NCBI GenBank assembly: GCA_013696975.1
Contig: JACCXO010000025.1
Span: forward strand, 1 to 41,695
From: Nocardioidaceae bacterium
GTDB taxonomy: Bacteria > Actinomycetota > Actinomycetes > Propionibacteriales > Nocardioidaceae
Length of the DNA: 41,695 nt
Reading direction: 5' to 3'
In this document: positions 28,314 through 36,392 of the stretch, in pieces
Layout of the letters: each line of letters begins with the position of its first letter
Numbering within the stretch: the first letter of the stretch is position 1
The notes under the pieces: model-generated
Databases searched by the model: none
Told to the model about the DNA's origin: nothing
What the model saw: only the letters and a program-made list of their open reading frames with translations
Program-made: the position numbers and the translations under genes

Positions 28314-29348
28314 ATGGGTCGTGTCGTCCTGGTCACCGGAGTGGGCAGGGATTTCGGCGGCCGATTCGCATCGCGTATTGCCAAGGATCCGGTCGTTGAT
28401 CGGGTTATCGGCGTAGACGTCGTCCCGTCTCGTGCTGACCTGGGCGACGTGCATTTCGTGCGGGCCGACATACGCCACCCTGTCATCGGCAAGGTGATTG
28501 CCGATGACAAAGTCGACACGGTTGTGCACCTCGGCGTGATCGCGACAACAAGTTCCGCGGGTCGGCGCGCGTCGATGAGGGAGGTCAGCGTCGTCGGCTC
28601 GATGCAACTGTTGGCCGCCTGCCAACAGGCGGCCAGTGTGGAGCGGCTCATCGTCAAGTCTTCGGCCAGGGTCTACGGGTCCTCGCCCAGCGACCCAGCC
28701 AAGTTCAGCGAGGACATGTCGCCTCGGCGGATACCGAGTTCAGGCTTGGGGAAGGCTTCAGTCGAAGTCGAGGGCTATGTGCGGGGTTTCGCTCGCAGGC
28801 GACCCGATGTCCGCGTCACTTTGCTGCGCTTTGCCAATCTCATCGGGCCCCAGGTCGACACCATGATGGCGCGCTATCTCGAGCTGCCAATCGTGCCGAC
28901 CGTGCTTGGCTTCGACCCCAGGCTGCAGTTCTGCCACGATGAAGATGCGCTCGACGCTCTTCACCACTCGTCACTGGCAGACGTTCCTGGCTCCTTCAAC
29001 GTCGCTGGCGATCATGTGCTGACACTCGCTCAGGCCGTACGCCGTCTCGGGCGCCCTCACATCGGTGTGCCGCCGCTCGCCTTGGGCACTCTCGGCTCGT
29101 TGATCCCTCAGCTGCGTCAAGCCGACCTGTCGGCGGAACAAATCTTGTTCCTCACTTATGGCCGGGGCCTCGACACGACGGCGATGCGGCAGAACTTGGG
29201 GTTTGAGCCGAAATTCACCACGCCGGAAGCATTCGGCGACTTTGCCGCCAGGTCTCGCCCGGGCGCAATGCACCCAGAGCGGGTTGCCGAGCTCGAACGA
29301 CAACTGGCCACGCTCATTGCAAAGGGGCGGATCTATGGGCGACGGTGA
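28314..29348 (+). CDS. NAD-dependent epimerase/dehydratase (extended SDR; Rv0501/GalE2-like)
   Basis: VLVTGVGRDFGGRFASRIAKDPVVDRVIGVDV, VVHLGVIATTSSAGRRASMREVSVVGSMQLLAAC, SSARVYGSSPSDPAKFSED. Confidence 0.88.
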   Translation: MGRVVLVTGVGRDFGGRFASRIAKDPVVDRVIGVDVVPSRADLGDVHFVRADIRHPVIGKVIADDKVDTVVHLGVIATTSSAGRRASMREVSVVGSMQLLAACQQAASVERLIVKSSARVYGSSPSDPAKFSEDMSPRRIPSSGLGKASVEVEGYVRGFARRRPDVRVTLLRFANLIGPQVDTMMARYLELPIVPTVLGFDPRLQFCHDEDALDALHHSSLADVPGSFNVAGDHVLTLAQAVRRLGRPHIGVPPLALGTLGSLIPQLRQADLSAEQILFLTYGRGLDTTAMRQNLGFEPKFTTPEAFGDFAARSRPGAMHPERVAELERQLATLIAKGRIYGRR

Positions 29349-30267
29349 CGGTCAGGATACGCTGCGGGCCGAACAGTCAGCTGACGAGATCGCCGATTCT
29401 GTCGTTGATGCCGCGAGAGAAGTATTCGGCGATGATCTGTGGGAGCGGCGGTTAGCCGAGCTTCTCGCCTTTCTCCGCCGCCGCATAACTGGCGCCTACG
29501 AGGTCGACGATTTCGGCTTCGACGTCGAGTTCACTGAACGTTTCCTGCTGAACGCCCTCCGCCCGCTTGCTGAGAAGTGGTTCCGCATCGACGTGCGAGG
29601 AGCCGAGAACATTCCCTCCGTCGGCGGTGCGCTCGTCGTCTCCAACCATTCGGGGACGGTGCCGGTCGACGGCCTGATGACCGCGCTGGTGGTGCACGAC
29701 CACGCCGATAGGTTCCTGCGGATGCTCGGAGCTGACCTGGTATTTCGTCTGCCCTTCATCGGCGAGTTGGCCCGCAAAGGCGGCGCGACGTTGGCAAGCA
29801 CCGAGGATGCCGAGCGGCTGCTCTCGGCAGACGAGCTTGTCGGCGTGTGGCCCGAGGGATACAAGGGCATCGGCAAACCCTTTTCGGAGCGTTACCGGCT
29901 CCAGCGCTTCGGGCGGGGCGGATTCGTTTCCGCGGCGTTGCGGACTGGTGTCCCGATCGTGCCGTGCTCTGTGGTCGGCGCGGAGGAGATCTTTCCCCTG
30001 GTCGGCAACATCACGTCCTTGGCTCGCCTGCTAAGAGTGCCTTACATTCCCGTCACGCCCTTCTTTCCTTGGCTCGGTGTCCTCGGCATGGTGCCGCTGC
30101 CGTCCAAGTGGCTGATCGAGTTCGGCAAGCCGCTGCGGACGGACTCATATCCCGCCGGATCGGCAGACGACGCGATGTTGGTCCGCAACGTCACTGACCA
30201 GGTGCGCGAGACAATTCAACAGACGTTGCACTCATTGCTGCTGTATCGCGAAGGCGTCTTCTCCTGA
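29335..30267 (+). CDS. Lysophospholipid/1-acylglycerol-3-phosphate acyltransferase family (Rv0502-like)
   Basis: ATG at 29335; ALVVSNHSGTVPVDGLM (NHX4D-like), VWPEGYKGIGKPFSERYRLQRFGRGGFVSAALRTGVPIVPCSVVGAEE. Confidence 0.9.
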   Translation: MGDGDGQDTLRAEQSADEIADSVVDAAREVFGDDLWERRLAELLAFLRRRITGAYEVDDFGFDVEFTERFLLNALRPLAEKWFRIDVRGAENIPSVGGALVVSNHSGTVPVDGLMTALVVHDHADRFLRMLGADLVFRLPFIGELARKGGATLASTEDAERLLSADELVGVWPEGYKGIGKPFSERYRLQRFGRGGFVSAALRTGVPIVPCSVVGAEEIFPLVGNITSLARLLRVPYIPVTPFFPWLGVLGMVPLPSKWLIEFGKPLRTDSYPAGSADDAMLVRNVTDQVRETIQQTLHSLLLYREGVFS

Positions 30268-30292
30268 GCGCGCGGTCTCTTGACCCAACCGC

Positions 30293-31852
30293 TCAGGGCA
30301 GCGGCAGATTGCTCGAAGGCGGCTCGTCGGTGCCGATCGGCAGTGGGGAAGGCACAGAGACCCTCCCCGTGGGAAGCGAAGCCGTGAGCCCGGTCACCGT
30401 GGGCAGCGTCAACGTCGGCACCGGCACAGTGGGCGTCGTCTCGGTGGGCAGCGTCTCGGTGGGCGCCGTCTCGGTGGGCGCCGGCACAGTGGGCGCCGTC
30501 TCGGTGGGCAGCGTCTCGGTGGGCGCCGTCTCGGTCGGCAGCAGCGTTGGTTCAGGCGTCGTCTCGGTGGGCGCCGTCTCGGTGGGCAGCGGCGAAGTAG
30601 AAGCCGGAGGAGATTCCCCGACGGACGGTCCACCGCCTCCAGGGTCGGCCGACACGCTCGGCACAGGTTCCGACGGGTTGATGATCGTCGGGAAGGTCGG
30701 CCCAGGGTCGCCGCCTCCTGGTAGGGGATCCGAAGGCTCCGGTTCCGGTTGCGGCTGAGTCGGAGGCTGCGGTGACGGCCCTGGCAGGAGTGGTAGAGAT
30801 GGATCGCCGCGCCCGGGGACGAGGTCGCCAGGTCCTGGTCCGGGGTCAGCGCTTGGCACCGGATCTGTACCGGGACTCGGCTGGTCGGGCTGACCGGGAA
30901 CTATTGGGCTGACCCCGTCCGGATAGACATCGATGTCACCCGGGAGCTGTCCAGGTCCCGATACCGGGCTCCCCGACAGCTGCAGCGGCACTAAGGAACT
31001 ACAAGTGGGGCACAACCTCACCGCCCGAGCATCGAGATCTGCCATCTCTTCGGCTGCTTGCGTCAGCTCGTCATCCATTGAGCTCGGCAAGGTCTCACCC
31101 AAGCCGCTTAGTTGGCTGACTGACCGTTCGGTGAAGGCGCGCAGAGTCGCGATGCTCTCGCTGCTGCCGTCTTCGCTGTATGCCGACATGAGCGCCTCAG
31201 CGCCTTGAGCGGACTGAATGGCGAAGAGATCGAGCGTGTCGAGGACGAGGGACGGCGCATCTGGATCGCTCCAGCCTTCAGCCGCCAGCCCGTCCACTTC
31301 GTCGAGTCGGGTGCCGGCCTGCTCGAGCAGCTCTCCACCCTTGTCGGCAGCCGAGCCGGCCAGCGCGACCTGAATGTGCTCGAGCGATCGCTTGACTGGG
31401 TAGAGCGTCTCGCCCGGAAGGGCCGACTGGCTGGCGACTGCGACACCCGTGCTTGCAACAAAAACGACGCCTCCCGTTAACCCCAGCGAGATCAGGCGCC
31501 TTCGGACCGGTGATCGGCTTCTGTTCTTGCCCACAACGTCGAGGAGATCCGGTGCAGTCACGACACTGGGGCCGGTTCTCACGGCCGCGGATAACTCGAC
31601 CGGGGCGGCGGCCATCAGCCGGGCACGCAAGCCGGCGGCGAACTCGGCGCTCATCGGGGGAGACTCGACTCGCCGGAGCTCCTCCACCAGCAACACGAAG
31701 GCTTGCGTCTCTGCCGCGCGGTCCGGACGGCGGCCACCCTGGGCGGGCGGCGTCTCGTGGGCCACCAACGGCGTGCTCGCGCCCGCGAGCCCACTTTCCA
31801 GCGCAGCGGCGAAGTCGTCAGCCTGGCGACGCGTGCTCGTGATGCGCATCAT
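30293..31852 (-). CDS. DUF5667-type membrane protein with anti-sigma-like N-terminus and long Pro/Thr-rich C-terminal stalk
   Basis: Cytosolic N-terminus, TM RRLISLGLTGGVVFVASTGVAVA, SALPGETLYPVKRSLEHIQVAL, then PTETAPTETLPTETAPTVPAPTETAPTE; adjacent to a BldN-like sigma gene. Confidence 0.8.
   Translation of the reverse strand: MMRITSTRRQADDFAAALESGLAGASTPLVAHETPPAQGGRRPDRAAETQAFVLLVEELRRVESPPMSAEFAAGLRARLMAAAPVELSAAVRTGPSVVTAPDLLDVVGKNRSRSPVRRRLISLGLTGGVVFVASTGVAVASQSALPGETLYPVKRSLEHIQVALAGSAADKGGELLEQAGTRLDEVDGLAAEGWSDPDAPSLVLDTLDLFAIQSAQGAEALMSAYSEDGSSESIATLRAFTERSVSQLSGLGETLPSSMDDELTQAAEEMADLDARAVRLCPTCSSLVPLQLSGSPVSGPGQLPGDIDVYPDGVSPIVPGQPDQPSPGTDPVPSADPGPGPGDLVPGRGDPSLPLLPGPSPQPPTQPQPEPEPSDPLPGGGDPGPTFPTIINPSEPVPSVSADPGGGGPSVGESPPASTSPLPTETAPTETTPEPTLLPTETAPTETLPTETAPTVPAPTETAPTETLPTETTPTVPVPTLTLPTVTGLTASLPTGRVSVPSPLPIGTDEPPSSNLPLP
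30400..30590 (-). repeat. Short tandem repeats encoding (P-T-E-T-A/L/T) in the DUF5667 protein
   Basis: Repeated 15-nt unit GTCTCGGTGGGC(GCC/AGC) on + strand, with interspersed (C)ACAGTGGGC variants. Confidence 0.9.
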
Positions 31853-32027
31853 CGCTGCCAGTCCCTTGCCACGCTTGCCTCAGCTGAGCTCGGAGGTGAA
31901 GTCCTCACTGAACCCAACGAGACAGCGCCGACAGAAGTTATGCCCGATTGCTCGCCTCTGCGCTGATGACCCAGAACGTCGAGACCAGCGAACCGCTGAA
32001 GCGGGCTAGGCCGGCTGGTTGGCGCGG

Positions 32028-32750
32028 TCACAACAACCCGTCCGGTAGCTGCTTGGCGAGGTTGCGGACTGCGCGGAGTTGAAGTTGTTTGACGGCTCCC
32101 TCGGATCGACCCAGCGCCTCGGCGGCCTGCTGAATCGAGTTGCCGTTGAGGAACCGAAGCACCAGGCACTCCTGCTGGTCGGCAGGCAGTCTGGTGAGAG
32201 CTTCCCGCAGGAGCTGGGTCGTGACCTCCTGGAGCACCTCGTCCTCAGGCGTCGAGGTTGCTTGCTCGTGCTCGGTGAAGTCATCGGTGGTGATCTCCAA
32301 ACGAGCCCGACTGGACTTGTAGTGATCGGCGATGAGGTTGCGCGCGATCGTCGTCAACCAGGCACCGAAATTCCTGCCCTGCCAGCGAAACTTGCCGATT
32401 GATCTGAGCGCCCTGAAGAACGTCTCGCTGGTCAGGTCCTCGGCAAGGGTCCGACTGCTGACTCGGTAGTAGACGAAGCGATAGACAGCCGGACTGTAGT
32501 GGTCGTAGAGAGCCCCAAATGCCTCCGCGTCTCCTTGCCGGGCGAGCCCGACCAGCGCGTTTATTCTGGCTGACTCTGGGTCGGCCGCCGCAGGGTTACC
32601 CCCCTGCCGGGGCCAAGGGGGGCTTTCGGGAGAGGAGGACCCGATGGAGGTGAGAAGAGTCTGGGCCGCGAGGACTTCGGCGACAGCCAGGCGCAGAGCG
32701 GCATAGCCGGTGAGCGAGAGCGGAGCCCGCTGATCCGGTGTCACGTACAC
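32028..32750 (-). CDS. bldN: BldN-like ECF RNA polymerase sigma factor with N-terminal extension
   Basis: GDAEAFGALYDHYSPAVYRFVYYRVSSRTLAEDLTSETFFRALRSIGKFRWQGRNFGAWLTTIARNLIADHYKSSR...AEALGRSEGAVKQLQLRAVRNLAKQLPD; about 60-aa extension before region 2. Confidence 0.85.
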   Translation of the reverse strand: MYVTPDQRAPLSLTGYAALRLAVAEVLAAQTLLTSIGSSSPESPPWPRQGGNPAAADPESARINALVGLARQGDAEAFGALYDHYSPAVYRFVYYRVSSRTLAEDLTSETFFRALRSIGKFRWQGRNFGAWLTTIARNLIADHYKSSRARLEITTDDFTEHEQATSTPEDEVLQEVTTQLLREALTRLPADQQECLVLRFLNGNSIQQAAEALGRSEGAVKQLQLRAVRNLAKQLPDGLL

Positions 32751-32949
32751 CGCCTATCCGACGCGGACGCTTGGGAATCTCCCTCGTGCCACTGTACGTC
32801 GACGGACCCACGAAGGAAACGGCATGCACGAACCCGGAACCCGTCACGAACGCAGCGGTCTCAGGCCCACCGCCACGGCGTCAACCGCACTGTTCCAGCC
32901 CAGCGGCCCGCCTCCGTAATCGGCCCTTGAAGGTGGGAGACTTCACCGG

Positions 32950-33027
32950 ATGAAGGTCGTGATTGCGGCGACGAACGTCGCCGAACTGTGGTGCTGGCTC
33001 GTCGGTTCGGCTCTGGCACCGGCATGA
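32950..33027 (+). CDS. Candidate 25-aa small ORF, ATGA-coupled to glutaredoxin (speculative)
   Basis: MKVVIAATNVAELWCWLVGSALAPA-stop; purine-rich GGTGGGAGA upstream; stop overlaps the next start as ATGA. Confidence 0.3.
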   Translation: MKVVIAATNVAELWCWLVGSALAPA

Positions 33028-33263
33028 GCGACGCGCGAGTCTTGCTGCTTTCGAAACCTGGATGCCACCTGTGCGATGAGGCACGCTCGGTGATCGAGGC
33101 CGTCTGCGCCGAGACTGGTGAGGCATATGCCGAAAGGGACATCACCGCCGAAACAGAGTTGATGGCGCAGTATGCCGAGCAGATCCCCGTCACGTTCGTC
33201 GATGGCCGCCAGCATGACTATTGGCGGGTCTCACCCGAGCGCTTACGCACCGCCCTTACGTGA
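33024..33263 (+). CDS. Glutaredoxin family (thioredoxin-like) protein
   Basis: MSDARVLLLSKPGCHLCDEARSVIEAV...IPVTFVDGRQHDYWRVSPERLRTAL; CHLC active site. Confidence 0.9.
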   Translation: MSDARVLLLSKPGCHLCDEARSVIEAVCAETGEAYAERDITAETELMAQYAEQIPVTFVDGRQHDYWRVSPERLRTALT

Positions 33264-33360
33264 CCCACCGGTCTTCTCTCGTGACGCCCGGTACTGGAGC
33301 GAGGGGACGACGTGAGCGGAGATGCACCAGCGAATGCTGACGGGGCTCATGCCGAACGAT

Positions 33361-33380
33361 TTTGTTCTCGCGTTCACAAA
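33361..33380. promoter_or_regulatory. Rex operator (ROP-like site) TTTGTTCTCGCGTTCACAAA
   Basis: Dyad with TTTGT...ACAAA arms and central CGCG; close to the Streptomyces ROP TGTGAACGCGTTCACA; upstream of rex. Confidence 0.88.
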
Positions 33381-33390
33381 CTCTTAGAGT
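33362..33390 (+). promoter_or_regulatory. Candidate sigma-70-type promoter TTGTTC-N17-TAGAGT overlapped by the Rex site
   Basis: -35-like hexamer 33362-33367, 17-nt spacer, -10-like hexamer 33385-33390. Confidence 0.55.
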
Positions 33391-33460
33391 GACTTCACCG
33401 CCTGTTGCTGGACCGCCTCGACGGCCGAAGCATCGTCTTGCACGTGGCGTCGGGAGCGTC

Positions 33461-34168
33461 GTGACTAATGCAGGGGGCCGCAAAGGCGGCCGAGCCCGCG
33501 TCGAGCGCGCCGAGAGGGGCATCCCCGAGGCGACGGTCGCCCGGCTCCCGGTATACCTGCGGGCACTCACAGCCCTCTCCGACCGCGACGTGACGACGGC
33601 CAGCAGCGAAGATCTGGCCGTGTCGGCAGGAGTCAACTCGGCCAAGCTGCGCAAGGACCTCTCCTACCTCGGCACCTACGGCACCCGAGGCGTGGGCTAT
33701 GACGTCGACTACCTGCGCTACCAGATCGCCCGTGAGATCGGGCTGACCCAAGACTGGTCCGTCGTCATCGTCGGGATCGGTAACCTCGGTCACGCTCTCG
33801 CCAACTATTCCGGCTTCGCCTCCCGAGGTTTCAGGGTGACTGCCCTGCTCGACAGCGACGAGGCCCGCGTCGGTGAAAGTGTCGGTGACCTGCACATCAG
33901 CTCGCTCGACGACCTGGACGAGATCGTGCGCTCAGGGTCGGTGTCGATTGGCGTCATTGCGACGCCGGCAGCGGCGGCTCAGATTGTTTGCGACCGGCTG
34001 GTGGCCGCTGGGGTGAGCAGCATCCTCAACTTCGCGCCCGCCCTGCTGTCGGTGCCAGACCATGTCGACATACGCAAGGTCGACCTATCCATAGAGCTGC
34101 AGATCCTTGCCTTTCACGAGCAGCGCAAGACCGGTGCGCTGACCGGGATCAAGGCTGGCACCGGATGA
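33461..34168 (+). CDS. rex: Redox-sensing transcriptional repressor Rex
   Basis: GIPEATVARLPVYLRALTALSDRDVTTASSEDLAVSAGVNSAKLRKDLSYLGTYGTRGVGYDVDYL, VVIVGIGNLGHALANYSGF; probable GTG start at 33461. Confidence 0.96.
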   Translation: MTNAGGRKGGRARVERAERGIPEATVARLPVYLRALTALSDRDVTTASSEDLAVSAGVNSAKLRKDLSYLGTYGTRGVGYDVDYLRYQIAREIGLTQDWSVVIVGIGNLGHALANYSGFASRGFRVTALLDSDEARVGESVGDLHISSLDDLDEIVRSGSVSIGVIATPAAAAQIVCDRLVAAGVSSILNFAPALLSVPDHVDIRKVDLSIELQILAFHEQRKTGALTGIKAGTG

Positions 34169-35466
34169 GCATCTTGATCGTCGGCGCCTCTCACCGCAGT
34201 GCTTCGGTTGAGCTGCTCGAGCGCCTCATGATGGACTTCGACGCTGCGAGCAAGCTGCGCGGACGTGCTCTGCAGACGCCGCATGTGGCCGAGGCGCTCG
34301 TGCTCGCGACCTGCAACCGGATCGAGATCTACGCCGAGGTGGATCGCTTCCACGGCAGCGTCGAGGACCTCACTGCGCTCCTGGTGACGCAGACGGACCT
34401 TCCCCCCGAGCAGGTCTTGTCGGCCCTTTACGTGCACTATGACGAGGCTGCCGTCGCCCACTTGTTCTCCGTGGCCACCGGCCTCGAGTCGATGGTGGTC
34501 GGCGAGGGGCAGATCCTGGGTCAGGTGCGCGAGGCGTTGCGCGGCGGGCAAGACGACGAGACGGTCGGTCCTGCACTCAACTCCCTGTTCCAGCAGGGCC
34601 TGCGGGCTGGCAAGCGGGCCCATTTCGAGACCGATATCGACCGGGCCGGGCAGTCACTCGTCTCGGTCGCTCTAGACGAAGCGGCCCGCACCATCGGACC
34701 TCTGGAGGGTGCGCGCGTCTTCATCGTGGGCGCTGGGTCGATCGCTGCCCTCGCGGCCGCATCGGTACGTCGGGCGGGCGCCTCGCGGATCGTGATCTCG
34801 TCTCGCACTCCAGCGAATGCCGAACGGCTCGCCGCCCACGTTGGTGGCCACAGTGCTGTCCTCGACGAGCTAAGCGCCGAGCTGTCTCGTTGCGACCTGG
34901 TCATCTCGTGCACTGGCGCCACCGGCACTGTCGTCTCAGCGGACCTCATCGCCGGCGCCATGGTGCGACGTCAGGCTGGTACACCTCTAGCGATCATCGA
35001 CCTCGCGCTCCCCCATGATGTCGAGCCCTTGGCCGCCGATCTCCCTGACGTTTTTCTCGTGTCGCTCAAGACGCTGGCGGATTCTGTGCGCAACGGCTCC
35101 GCCGCCGAGGACGTGGCCGCGATCAAGGCGATCGTCGCCGAAGAGGTAGCTGCCTTCACCGCTGCCCGCGATGCCGCCACCGTGGCGCCAACCGTCGTGG
35201 CTCTGCGCACAATGGCGACCAACGTGGTGGCCATCGAGCTTGAACGGCTCTGGGGTCGCGTCGGGGGGCTGACGGGGCCGCAGCGGGACGAGATCATCCA
35301 GACGGTGCGCCGAGTCGCCGACAAGTTGCTGCACGAGCCAACTGTGAGGGTCAAGCAGTTCGCGGGCCGCGCCCCGGAGTCGTCGTACGCCGAAGCATTG
35401 GCTGAGCTCTTCGCGCTTGACCCGGCTGCTGTCGAGGCTGTGACCAGGGCTGGTGACACGCCATGA
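34165..35466 (+). CDS. hemA: Glutamyl-tRNA reductase
   Basis: MSILIVGASHRSASVELLERL, LATCNRIEIYAEVDRFH, GLESMVVGEGQILGQVREAL, VFIVGAGSIAALAA. Confidence 0.97.
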   Translation: MSILIVGASHRSASVELLERLMMDFDAASKLRGRALQTPHVAEALVLATCNRIEIYAEVDRFHGSVEDLTALLVTQTDLPPEQVLSALYVHYDEAAVAHLFSVATGLESMVVGEGQILGQVREALRGGQDDETVGPALNSLFQQGLRAGKRAHFETDIDRAGQSLVSVALDEAARTIGPLEGARVFIVGAGSIAALAAASVRRAGASRIVISSRTPANAERLAAHVGGHSAVLDELSAELSRCDLVISCTGATGTVVSADLIAGAMVRRQAGTPLAIIDLALPHDVEPLAADLPDVFLVSLKTLADSVRNGSAAEDVAAIKAIVAEEVAAFTAARDAATVAPTVVALRTMATNVVAIELERLWGRVGGLTGPQRDEIIQTVRRVADKLLHEPTVRVKQFAGRAPESSYAEALAELFALDPAAVEAVTRAGDTP

Positions 35467-36392
35467 CGACGTTGCGGATCGGCACCCGGCCCAGCACGCT
35501 CGCTCGCACGCAAAGCCAGGTCGTCGCCGACCGGCTCACTCAGGCACTGGAGGTGACGGTCGAGCTGGTGCCGGTCATGAGCGATGGCGACCGCTCGATC
35601 GCGCCGCTGACCGAGATCGGGGGTCAAGGCGTCTTTGTAGGCGCTGTACGTGAGGCGCTTGTCGCAGGTGACGTCGACGTCGTCGTGCACTCACTCAAGG
35701 ACTTGCCGACGTTCGCCGACGAACGGGTGCGACTGGCGGCGGTGCCGGCGCGAGACGACTCACGGGATGCACTTGTGGCGCGTGACGGACTGACCCTGGG
35801 GGAGCTGCCGGTGGGCTCAACTGTTGGCACCGGGTCGCCGCGTCGCGCGGCGCAGCTCAAGGCCCTCGGTCTCGGCGTCGACATCGTGCCGATCCGAGGG
35901 AATGTCGATACGCGCCTGACCAAGGTTGCCTCCGGTGAGCTCGACGCAGTCCTCCTCGCACGCGCCGGACTCGTACGACTCGGTCGACAAGGCGAGATCA
36001 CCGAGACCATTGACCCGATTCAGATGCTGCCCGCACCCGGTCAAGGAGCTTTGGCCGTCGAGGTGGCCGCGTCTCCCGGCAGTCTCGCGGGCGACATCTC
36101 TGCCGCTCTGGATGACAGCAACACCCGCGCTGCTGTCACAGCTGAGCGCGCACTCTTGCGCACTCTCGAGGCCGGTTGTCTCGCGCCGGTGGGCGCCTTG
36201 GCAGAGGTCGCCGAGGGCGAAGACGGTCTGGAGCTCTGGCTGCGCGCGGTGGTGGTGACACTCGATGGCTCCTACGCCGTACGCCAATCCGCTGTCGGCA
36301 GCATCGCTGAGCCGGCAGAGGTCGGCGACCGACTCGCCAAGGAGATGCTCGCCGAGGGCGCAGACTGGATTCTGCAGGAGCGGGCCTCGTGA
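35463..36392 (+). CDS. hemC: Hydroxymethylbilane synthase (porphobilinogen deaminase)
   Basis: RIGTRPSTLARTQSQVVADRL, DVVVHSLKDLPT, GTGSPRRAAQLKAL, RGNVDTRLTKV, EAGCLAPVGALA. Confidence 0.97.
   Translation: MTTLRIGTRPSTLARTQSQVVADRLTQALEVTVELVPVMSDGDRSIAPLTEIGGQGVFVGAVREALVAGDVDVVVHSLKDLPTFADERVRLAAVPARDDSRDALVARDGLTLGELPVGSTVGTGSPRRAAQLKALGLGVDIVPIRGNVDTRLTKVASGELDAVLLARAGLVRLGRQGEITETIDPIQMLPAPGQGALAVEVAASPGSLAGDISAALDDSNTRAAVTAERALLRTLEAGCLAPVGALAEVAEGEDGLELWLRAVVVTLDGSYAVRQSAVGSIAEPAEVGDRLAKEMLAEGADWILQERAS

Noticed and set aside
30309-30758. Plus-strand ORF with VSVGAVSVG repeats (looks like a repetitive surface protein)
   Set aside because: It is the reverse complement of the Pro/Thr repeat in the DUF5667 protein, which has TM and domain structure on the minus strand
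32738-32953. 71-aa plus-strand ORF between the bldN-like gene and glutaredoxin
   Set aside because: No domain, atypical composition and unclear ribosome binding site; likely promoter region of bldN
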